DNA of 64,000 bases from Rhodotorula mucilaginosa (Eukaryota; Basidiomycota; Microbotryomycetes; Sporidiobolales; Sporidiobolaceae), in assembly GCA_034406715.1 (NCBI GenBank), contig CP137875.1, forward strand, positions 496,001-560,000, given 5' to 3'. Under the pieces are notes generated by a model. It was not told the origin of the DNA. It saw only the letters and a list, made by a program, of their open reading frames with translations, and did no database searches. The translations under genes and the position numbers were made by a program. This document shows positions 55,849 to 64,000 of this stretch, piece after piece (position 1 is the stretch's first letter; each line of letters begins with the position of its first letter).

Positions 55849-58157
55849 ATGCACGTGGTACAGTCGGGTCACGCCAATGCCGTCTCGACCACGGTCTACG
55901 GCTCCCGCGCCGCCGCCGCTGGCATCCCGCGCTTCGAGATGGGCGAGGAGGAAATGGACCCTCGCTTGGCCAAGCGCTTCTGCCAGGACGAGCTGCTCAT
56001 GAACGGCAACCCGCACCTCAACCTCGCGAGGTGCGTTGCCTTACTCTCGTCCCCCACTCTGGCTCGACTGGCGCAGACGAGGTGGAGATGGACTGCACTC
56101 GTCCGGCGCTGCAGTCTTTACGGGGAGGCAAAACTCACAGAGCATCACTGCCTACAGCTTTGTCACGACCTACATGGAACACGAGGCAGTCGAACTTATG
56201 AACTCCGTGAGTCCGGATCGCTCCTTGCGCTTCCCGCACGTTGTGCGCAGGAAAGTTGCGATTCTCATCCTCCTGATCCGTGAATTCGTGCAGGTTGCGT
56301 CGATCAACTTTATCGACGTCGAGGAGTACCCTGCGATGGCCGAGATCGAGTCGCGGTGTGTCAACATGCTCGCGAGGCTCTTCCACGCCCCGCTCGACAA
56401 CCCCGAATCCGAGGCTTGCGGAGTTTCGACGGTCGGATCTTCCGAGGCCATCATCCTCGCGGTTCTCGCGGCCAAGAGGCGCTGGAAGAAGAAGCGTCAG
56501 GCCGAGGGCAAATCCGTGAGCTCGTTGAAACCCGTTCTTGTCTTCAGTTTTTGGCTGACAAGTTTCGGCGGAGTCAGACCGAGAAGCCCAACATTGTCAT
56601 GTCTTCGGCTGTGCACGTCTGCTGGGAGAAGGCTGCTCGCTGCGAGTAATTTCCACTCGTCCGCCGTGTCCTCCGATGGCAAAGCTGACAAGCTGTTCCC
56701 TCAGATCTCGAGGTCGAAGAGAGGTACTGTAAGCAGCCACGTTCCTAGCTCCACCTGCAGAAATCCAGCCCTGACCTACAGTATCTGCTCTCCAACAGGG
56801 TACTGTCGGAAAGGTGTGTACCTCGCCGAGCCGCAAGAGCTGGTCGATCTCGTCGACGAAAACACGGTTCTCCTTGTCGGCATCCTCGGAACGGTGAGCT
56901 CCGGTTACAAACTTGCTTTGCGACTGACGGATGCTGATTTCCTGGACAAGCATCCTAGACCTACACGGGTGGATACGAGGACATCGAAACGATCCATGAG
57001 TTGCTCGTCAAGAAGAACAAGGAGACCGGTCTCGACGTCACGATGCATGTGTAAGTTCTCGTGCCTCGACTACCTCGACGCGTGTTTTCGAGCTCACAGG
57101 TCACACTTCTGCTCGTTCCACAGCGATGCGGCCTCGGGAGGATTCGTCACGCCGTTCGTCAACGAAAAGCTCATTTGGGACTTCCGCCTGCCGCTCGTCA
57201 CGTCGATCAACGCCTCCGGACACAAGGTCAGCTTCGGAACCCTACTAGGCGCGCCCTAGGCGACTGACCCTCGTACAATCACAGTTTGGCCTCGCGTACG
57301 CCGGCGTCGGCTGGGGTCTCTGGCGCGACAAGTCCTACATCCCGGACGAGGTCATTTTCACGGTCAACTGTGAGTGGCGGCTTATCCCGGGAGCTTGATT
57401 GACCCCGTTGACTGAATCGAGTCTCCAACAGACCTCGGCTCGCCCCAGGCCTCGTACACGCTCAACTTCAGCAAGTCTGGCGTCCAGGTGAGCTGCAACG
57501 TTTTTCTCAAACTGCCAAGCTTGGACCTTGCGCTGAGACTCTGCACGTTCGATCGTACACCAGGTCGTCGGTCAATAGTGAGTGCTGTCGCTTCGCGTAT
57601 TCGAAGATAGCCAGAGGCTGATCACCCCGATTCACCGCAGCTACCAGCTCCTGCGTCTCGGAAAAGCTGGCTACCGTGCCATCATGACGAACGCGACCGA
57701 GACGGCGGACCACCTTGCCGATGCCGTCCGCTCGATGGGCGACGGCAAACTCTTCACCATCATCAGCGCCGGACAAGGCATGTCGTTGCCGCTCGTGGCG
57801 TGGCAGCTCGCCGAGGAAAAGGCGTACGACGAGTTTGCGATCGTCGCGCACCTCCGTCAGCGCGGCTGGATCGTCCCCGCCTACACGTTGCCGCCTCACA
57901 CGGACGGGATCAAGGTCGTCCGGGTCGTCGTCCGCGAAGACTTTAGCCGCAGTCGCTGCGACACCTTCATCCGCGACTTGAAGGAGACGATCGACTACCT
58001 CGAGAAGGCACCGACCGAGGTGCAGAAGCACTTGAGCAAGAACCCGGCGGCGTTCTCGGCGAACCACCCTGCGCACCGCCGTAGCCAGACGACGCTCATG
58101 CACCACGAGAAGCATTCGCTGCATGGCCGTTACGGCAAGACGCACGCGATCTGCTGA
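55849..58157 (+). CDS. GAD1: Glutamate decarboxylase (PLP-dependent)
   Basis: ATG 55849, MHVVQSGHANAVSTTVYGSRAAAAGIPRFEMGEEEMDP. Then [33 protein letters not shown], the usual conserved fungal/plant GAD start; INFIDVEEYPAMAEIESRCVNMLARLFHAP; GVSTVGSSEAIILAVLAAKRRW; YCRKGVYLAEPQELVDLVDENTVLLVGILGT; DAASGGFVTPFVN; the PLP lysine in [23 protein letters not shown]; and [34 protein letters not shown]. The C-terminus is HSLHGRYGKTHAIC. It converts glutamate to 4-aminobutyrate in the cytosol, serving the GABA shunt and stress tolerance. About nine introns. The lysine is followed directly by a splice junction (HK|FGLA). Stop 58155-58157. Confidence 0.95.
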
Positions 58158-58560
58158 AACGGAAGACTCGAATCTTCCCTCCCACGCTTTACTATTGCCA
58201 CCAATTGCAAAGAAATGCTCAAAGGTCTCGTATGTATACCCTGAAACCACGTTTGTACCAGATCTAGGAACGCGCTTTTGCGTTGTCCGCGTGATGCGAG
58301 ATCCTTGCAATCGAGAGAAAGGCGAAAAGTTGAGAGCATTCACACCGCTGCTGGCAACCTGGTTGGATGCACAGCGTCCGAGAGTCATCCCTGACTAGAA
58401 CGCTGGCTGAGCGGGATGTCCGACCGAACCTTATCCGACGGGCCGTACGGAATGCTCGAAGCTGGTCGGTTTGTACGCGTGAACACGGATCGAAAAGGAT
58501 ACTTTACAAGGGATCGTACAAGCGACTAGTAGGCGGCATGGACGCTGCGGCCGCCCAAAA
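58158..58560. other. Intergenic interval between convergent GAD1 and membrane-protein gene
   Basis: About 400 bp of shared 3' flank. Relatively AT-rich near 58200-58260. No gene, repeat or RNA recognised. Confidence 0.4.
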
Positions 58561-59463
58561 TCACCTCTTTCTCGTCATCCGCCGCAACTCTGCGAGAGAT
58601 ACCACGCCGAGATGAGGAGGAGCTGCGGCTGGCGCCATGGTTTGGGCGGCGATAGCTGGTCTTAACGTCTCGGCGGTGGTCGGGAGAGCCATCGGGACGA
58701 CGTCGTTCGCTGAGACCGAGACCGGCACGCCGCCCGTCTCGCCAGATCGTGAAGGCGGGTTGATCCCTCCGTTTGAATTGTTACCGCCGTCGTTGTTGTC
58801 GTTGCGCTTGTTCTTGTTTGCTTGTGAGAGTCCGATGCCGAGTCCGACTCCGAGTCCGATCGCGACGATGAGGACGAGCGCGATGACGAGGAACCGAGGC
58901 CTTTCCCACCATGCGAGCTTCTTGCGGCGCTGTTGTTGGTGCTTCCTTCCACTTTCGCGACGCCTCCCGCCGTGGGGACCTGTGTTGCGCTCGCTTTTGG
59001 AACGGGAATGGTCGGGTCTGGCGGCCGAAGACGAGTAATGGCGAACGCCTAGACGGTCGGCGCGGCGAGTCGACGGGAGCCGCTGTGGGTCGTCGGAACC
59101 AGCGCCGCCTTTGTCGCCGTCGTCGTTGCCGTTGCCGGTTCCGTTCAAGGTGCGAGAAGGGTAGGGGAGTGTGGCCGCGAGGAGCGGACCGGCGCTGTTG
59201 GGAGGAGGTTCGATGGAAGGCCGTGCGGCGCGGGCCGCCGTATTCCGCTCGGGCAGGTTGACGAGGTCGGCGTCATAGCCCTCCTACAGCACATTGCCCA
59301 GTCCGCTGTCAGCATTTTCCGTCGCTCCCAATGCCAATGCAGCGAGAGAGGGAGGAGGAGGACCCGCCTGCCTGTCTCCGAAAGTGATCTCGATCTCTCT
59401 CGCTTCTTGCAAGTATTTGTTCGGGTCCCCAGCCGCCGCCGTCGTCGTCGGCAAGTCGTTCAT
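58561..59463 (-). CDS. Single-pass membrane protein of unknown function
   Basis: The secure part is the large 3' exon (about 59279-58561): GYDADLVNLPERNTAARAARPS, then a Gly/Asn/Asp-rich stretch, a basic segment (HQQQRRKKLAWWERP) and one transmembrane helix, RFLVIALVLIVAIGLGVGLGIGL, then an Asn-rich tail ending AELRRMTRKR. That exon has no suitable ATG and an in-frame TAG sits just before it, so an upstream exon is needed. A good candidate starts at ATG 59463, MNDLPTTTAAAGDPNKYLQEAREIEITFGD. I could not define a GT-AG junction joining the two in frame. Basic residues before the helix suggest a type II orientation (N-terminus in the cytosol). I do not recognise the family. Confidence 0.6.
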
Positions 59464-60501
59464 CCCGACTGTGCTCCCCGTCCTGGTCGAATACTAGAGA
59501 CTGGTGGTGGTATTGTTGCGGAAGCGGACTGAGCGGCGGGCCGGGACGAGTATGGCGGGTACGCGAGTGGCATGCCTGGTGGGAGGAACCAACGGCGAGG
59601 CAGCACCGCTCCCTCTGGACGGAGACGAGAGGAGACGTGAGAGCTCTAAGGGGGAGTGGAACCTTGTTGAAAGACTTTCGATGGCTTAGCATGGCGTGGG
59701 GGGGAGGACTCGGCTTGTCCGCGGAGCGTCGAGGTGAAGCTGCGCAGAGGGCTCGAGAGGAGGTGCCGGCGCAACTCGAGGCGTGCCCGCCCGAGCTCGT
59801 TGTGTCGACCAGCGATGGTGAATGTGCCACTCGACTGAGCAAGTTGAGCCACGTAGCCTCGAGAGCGAGGTCATTGAAGCAGGCGCGTTTGCGGAAACAG
59901 CATGGTGCGCGAAGAGTGAGCAGAGGGTCCGAGAGCTGAGCCCGTTACAAAGGGAGCAGCTTGAAGATGGACGTAAGGGAAGCACTGTGCACTGGTTTCT
60001 CAGCAGGCTCTGTCAGTCGATGCCAGCCAGCGAACAGAGCGATGGCGGGGCTGAGCTGGGCGAGAGAGGAGCAGCTTCGACGGGCGAAAGAGCGACTCTG
60101 CGGCTTGACCTCCTGCCAACCACTCGCTTCCACCTGCTGACCTGCTCGCATGATGGAGGCGACGAGGGCAGTCTACGCAGCAGCTTGATCTCTGTGCACC
60201 CTCATGCCCAACCGCCCTCAGCCTCTGCTACCTGCGACAGCTCACGCGAGGCGTGCTCAACCCTCCTCGACCTCGCACACACCGAACCCGCCCCTCGAAC
60301 AGAGCTGCTACGGGGGCAGAATCACGACAAGGATAGACTCTTGGCTGGCTGCGTGCTATTGCAGCAGGGGGCAGGCTAGCGTTCCCGTCAGAGGTGAGCA
60401 CTCTCTTCTCAGTCCCCCCCCCCTTCTGCACTTCCACCGCCGCAACCAAGGCCACCGAGAACGACTTGCGCATGAAGACGGCAACCCCAAAGGATTACAA
60501 T

Positions 60502-60591
60502 ACATATTCACACTGTCCAAGGAGGACCGGGAGGTTACAGCCCCGGCCTCAGCACAATGCCGACTACCTACAACGGTAAATGAAGGGAAAC
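60502..60591. repeat. Structured repeat, copy A (possible non-coding RNA)
   Basis: Three blocks are conserved with the copy at 61095: 16 nt ACATATTCACACTGTC, then 27 nt containing a hairpin (AGGaCCGGG pairing with CCCGGcCT around a 9-10 nt loop GTTACAG), then TACAACGGTAA followed by a nearly conserved TGAGGGAAAC. The spacing is the same within 1 nt while the sequence between blocks differs. That pattern suggests selection on structure or on protein/RNA contacts rather than on a protein. No coding frame is shared. The strand is not known. Confidence 0.6.
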
Positions 60592-61094
60592 AACAACCGC
60601 CTGGGAGGAAGGAACAGCACCGAACAGTCTCGTGTGACCAAGTGCTAACCTGTTCCGTCTATCTTTAGCCTGTCCAGATGCGCGTCGTCGTGCTCCCTTG
60701 AACACACAAGGTTAGTCCTTCCGCCCTCCGCCCCCTTCCCCTCCCCTTAAGAGCAAAGACGACAACACCTATATTACCAATTGTCTTCTTTCTCCGGCGT
60801 ATACAATCTCTCCCGTCGCAAGGCGAGAATGCCGATAAACATTTATTTGGAAACCACCGAGCCGTCCGCCCCCGTTCCTTTCGAGCCAAACACGAACCGG
60901 TCTGGAGCAACTCGAGCTGACACGTGTTCTTTGCTGCTCCCGTAGCTTTCGTGTCTACAGCTCTACCCGGCGCCATACCCGGCGCTACACTCGAGATGCT
61001 GATGCTGCTCTGATACTGTACGTTAGTTTCTCCTGTGTGTCCCGAGTCTCGCCCCCGCCTTCCTCCTTTCTCCAACTCTCCCAACGACGACAAA

Positions 61095-61183
61095 ACATAT
61101 TCACACTGTCAGACTAGGACCGGGAGGTTACAGCCCCGGCCTAAACTTTCATGGCGATTTCTTACAACGGTAACTGAGGGAAA
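61095..61183. repeat. Structured repeat, copy B (possible non-coding RNA)
   Basis: Second copy, 593 bp right of copy A. The 27-nt hairpin block is identical to that in copy A (61116-61142) although intervening bases have drifted. It ends about 410 bp before IPI3. A snoRNA or other small RNA is possible, but I find no convincing box C/D or H/ACA arrangement. Confidence 0.6.
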
Positions 61184-61594
61184 CCGATCATCGCGATTGG
61201 ACGGAGATGTACGGGAGGGACGGTTCACGAGCAGCACTCGGTCTTCTAACCCGAGCGACACAATGACTGACATCCGTCTTCCCCTGTCCAGGATCCCGTC
61301 TCTCCGATGCAGGCCGCTTTCCGAGATCGCGTCGAGATGTTCTTTTCGGCTGAGCGCGCAATGAGACTGCTCGCTGCCCGTGTAGACCTCTGTGGATGCA
61401 AATGACTTGTCTTTTTCGCTCTCACCTTTACACCGATTCCGCGAGAGTGAATGCGTACTGTATAGAGACAAGATCAATGCTCGAAAGGAGGCGGTGCAAG
61501 CCCAGAGCTTCATCACTGAACGTGAACTTGCGTTGCTCGATCGACGTCGCTCTCTCGCATAGCGACTCGGCTTGAGCTGCCAAGAGAGCAGACG

Positions 61595-63714
61595 ATGGCT
61601 ACGCACGCTGCCGCTGGGCTCAGCGAACTCGTGCTCTCCTCGACGCATGCCGCGTCCCCTCTCCCGACCATCTCGCTGCACAACCCGCTCACCGGCGCCC
61701 TCGTCTACTCGTTCAGGTCGCCCGTAGCCTCCACTTCCCATGCTTCTTCTTCTTCGACTGGTCTCGCTAGGAACGGGATCGGCAACGCGGCGGACAAGGA
61801 TCAACCGAGCTTGGAGAACCGGACGACTTTTGCGGCGGTGGAAGGGGGTCAGGGATGTGGTGGGTACCTCGTCGGACTGGGCGGAAAGGAAGGCAGGGCA
61901 GGACTCAACGTTTGGAATTTCACGAGGGTGCGTAACCTCAGATCGCCCAGCCGCGTCCGCTCTTCGTTTCCGGACCACTCACTCGGTAGCTGATCTCTCA
62001 ATGCTTCGCGCAGGAAACGGTCCAGCATCGGTTGATCCCGCCCGTTAGGCTCACGACTATGACTGTCAGCCGAGATGGAATCTACATGACCGGCGGAACT
62101 CCAGACGGTCGCATCTTCCTCTGGGAGGTGAGCGCCCATCCTTTCTCTTTTTGAACCTTGCGCGCCTCTGACTGCCATCGAAGCTTACTGACCTCTTTTC
62201 ACCTTCCTTCTGTAGGTCGCTAGTGGGACTTTAATCGTCACGGTCGATGCGCATTACCGATCGATCAGTGCACTCGCGTTTTCGGATGATGGAGCCTGCC
62301 TTGTTAGCGGGAGCGAGGACGCAGGAGTTAGCGTCTGGTCCATCGGAAGGTGCGCTCATGTGCTCCCTCTAGCGAATCAAAGTTCTCGCGAAGAGACTGA
62401 CGCGAGAACGTTTCACCCTAGGCTCCTCAACGCCTCGCCGATGAACCCGCCTGCGCCGTTCGCCACGCTCTCGGATCACACTTTGCCCGTCACCGACATT
62501 TGCATCGGCCTCGGACCTTTCCCCCAATGCCGCATCATGACCGCCTCGCTCGATTCGACCGTCAAGGTTCGTGTGTCTCTCTGGTGGCGCAGATGCGAAA
62601 CTTTCATTGGTGGGAGGCTCACCGCCCTCCTGACTTGCGCCCGCAGATCTGGGACATCTCGACCACTCCAGCTTCGTTGCTCTCGACGTTTTCTTTCCCG
62701 CACCCCGTCTCGCACGTTGCGTGGGACTCGCTCGAGCGATACTTTTTCGCCGCCGGACCCGTCCCGGCCTCTCCTTCTGCTTCCGATCCGTCAACCTCAA
62801 CCTCATCTTCGGCCGACGCAACAAAATCGGCCACCGAAGGCTCGCGCGTGGTTCGCGTCAATTTGTACCGGAGACGGAAAGACGAGTTTGGGATCGAGGT
62901 GACGGAACCGATTGGAGGCGGGGGACGGGGTGAACTGGAGAGAGTGGGTGAAGGCGGCGGCCAGAATCAGAGTAGCGAAGGCGACTCGTACCAGCTCAGG
63001 TAAGAGCACGCGACGCGAAGGAGGGGCAGCTCTGTACTCGAGCGCTGACTCTCTTTGTGTTGACCCGTCGTATCTCTCTGCAGCGAAACCATCACCTCTT
63101 TGCACCTGTCATCCCATTCGCCGACCCTCCTCGTCGGACTCTCAAACGCCTCAATCCACCTCCTCTCGCTCCCCTCCCTCTTACCGACGCGGGTCCTCGC
63201 CCCTCCGCCCTCCTCGACCTCTCCCGGACCGATCACCTTCCTCACGACGATGCTGCGACCTCCCGAGCTCGGTTCGGGTTCGTCGAGTGCAGAGTTGCCG
63301 CAACGGGCGGTGATGCCGCAGGGGATGGGGAGGACCGTGATTGGTCCGGAGGATCGGGAACGAGGGGGACCGAAAGGGAGGGTGGTCGAGATGCGGATTG
63401 GTGCGGCGGGGGCGGGCGCACCTCTTGGTGCAGCAGCCCGGGGCGGATCAGCATCCGCGAGTGTCGAGGATCTCGTCTCGCCCGCTCGGGGCGTCTCTTC
63501 CCTCGCGAGTCTGCTTTTCATCGGTGCAGCAGGAGGAGGAGGAGGAGGCGGCGGACCGGGATCCGGCGCAGCGGCTGCGCAGCTCGACAAGGAGCGGAAA
63601 CGGGCGAACGAACTCGAGCGGCAGGTGGAAGTGTTCCAGCGGGAATTGGGGCGGGCGGCGAACGTCAATGAGGCGATGTGGAAAAAGGTGGTAGACTCGG
63701 CGCTGAGCGGGTGA
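61595..63714 (+). CDS. IPI3: Pre-rRNA processing WD-repeat protein Ipi3 (WDR18)
   Basis: ATG 61595, MATHAAAGLSELVLSSTHAASPLPTISLHNPLTGALVYSF, then the first blade. WD repeats are visible: GRAGLNVWNFTR, MTVSRDGIYMTGGTPDGRIFLWEV, HYRSISALAFSDDGACLVSGSEDAGVSVWSIGR, HTLPVTDICIGLGPFPQCRIMTASLDSTVKIWDI and PHPVSHVAWDSLERYFFAAG. Later blades include ITSLHLSSHSPTLLVGLSNASIHLLSL. A glycine-rich segment precedes a C-terminal coiled coil, QLDKERKRANELERQVEVFQRELG. Order and C-terminal helix fit Ipi3/WDR18 of the Rix1 complex (Rix1-Ipi1-Ipi3), which acts on pre-60S particles and in pre-replication complexes. Six exons; stop TGA 63712-63714. Confidence 0.9.
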
Positions 63715-64000
63715 ACGACGATAGACTTTTTTCCTTCCTGAGGAAAGAAGACCGCCTCTCTACTACACTCTCTACTACAATAGACCTCTTTCTTGGCTGC
63801 CGAGGCACGGCACCCATCGGACAATCCTTGTGAGAGACTTCGGGACTGAGCGAGTAGCGAGATCTCGATGCCGCATGACTCGCATCCTCTCCCGGCACAC
63901 GTCTGATGCGCAAGTGATGGAACGACAAGGTGTGCGATGAGATTGCAAGGAAAGAGACGAGGGGGATCATGCCGAAGGTTGCGGGCTGTTGGCAGACAAC
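63715..64000. other. Right-end flank
   Basis: The last 286 bp follow the IPI3 stop. I see 3'-flank sequence but cannot assign any part to a neighbouring gene; a minus-strand frame here lacks any recognisable domain. Confidence 0.35.

Larger units (their letters stand above)
59464..61594. other. Gene-poor interval of 2.1 kb with two structured repeats
   Basis: The longest stretch without a credible protein gene. Open frames are short, overlap on both strands and have low-complexity composition. The left 600 bp would include the promoter of the membrane-protein gene. A cytosine run is at 60415-60425. The right half contains two diverged copies of a structured element (60502-60591 and 61095-61183) and may be a non-coding RNA gene or host gene. 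Confidence 0.5.

Noticed and set aside
59822-60379. Plus-strand 185-codon frame
   Set aside because: Low-complexity composition, overlaps other frames on both strands, no domain and no flanking exons.
1-64000. HD1/HD2 homeodomain mating genes
   Set aside because: No WFxNxR homeodomain pair was found; the only homeodomain-like gene is STE12-type. The HD locus must be elsewhere or outside the window.
1-64000. Second STE3 receptor gene or pseudogene
   Set aside because: Looked for in all intervals around the pheromone genes (12.5-15.4 kb and 1-1.6 kb); no seven-helix remnant or WCDI-type motif was seen.
1-64000. Transposable elements, CRISPR arrays, rRNA
   Set aside because: No transposase, reverse transcriptase, terminal repeats, spaced identical repeats or rRNA-like sequence were recognised.

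Overview
The window is nuclear DNA of a GC-rich, intron-dense basidiomycete. Nearly every gene has several introns of roughly 50-100 nt with GT-AG ends and a CTGAC/CTAAT-like branch site. Gene content and order at the left end point to a red yeast of the Microbotryomycetes (Sporidiobolales: Rhodotorula/Rhodosporidium/Sporobolomyces). A rhodotorucine-A-like pheromone precursor, a STE3 receptor, KAP95, mitochondrial L6, the RPC40 RNA polymerase subunit and ribosomal L18ae lie together, as I recall for the pheromone/receptor (P/R) mating-type region of that group. The species is inference.

Region 1 (1-16.5 kb) is the mating-type (P/R) region. From the left: the 3' end of KAP95; a tiny minus-strand gene for a three-copy pheromone ending TRNGC (771-917); an intact 371-aa STE3 receptor (1604-3062); the housekeeping genes MRPL6, RPC40, WBP1, RSM19, an RBM26/27-type RNA-binding protein and RPL20; then two tandem genes for a different farnesylated pheromone, core NPQVGNYLAC (13201-13395 and 14495-14686); and a STE12-like homeodomain/C2H2 factor (15448-16503). 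Pheromone precursors, receptor and a likely downstream transcription factor are therefore linked within 16 kb, with ACAAAGGG elements upstream of several of them. Two unrelated pheromone types with one visible receptor in one haplotype is the main discovery: either self-activation (homothallism) or a P/R system with more than two alleles. No HD1/HD2 homeodomain pair is visible.

Region 2 (16.5-44.7 kb) is ordinary housekeeping DNA: mitochondrial 2-oxodicarboxylate carrier (ODC), COQ8/ABC1 kinase, MRD1, MRP2 (mitochondrial uS14), SRP9/21, LCL3 nuclease, DCN1, prefoldin 3 (PAC10), CHO2, a BAR-SH3 protein, an OTU deubiquitinase, a MAPEG protein, a METTL13-like methyltransferase and VPS36.

Region 3 (44.9-64 kb) holds a very large TFIIIC subunit (TFC3), a GPI-anchored chitin-deacetylase-like protein, glutamate decarboxylase, a single-pass membrane protein, a roughly 2 kb stretch without a credible coding gene but with two copies of a structured repeat (possibly non-coding RNA), and IPI3. 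I saw no transposon, CRISPR array, rRNA or convincing tRNA.
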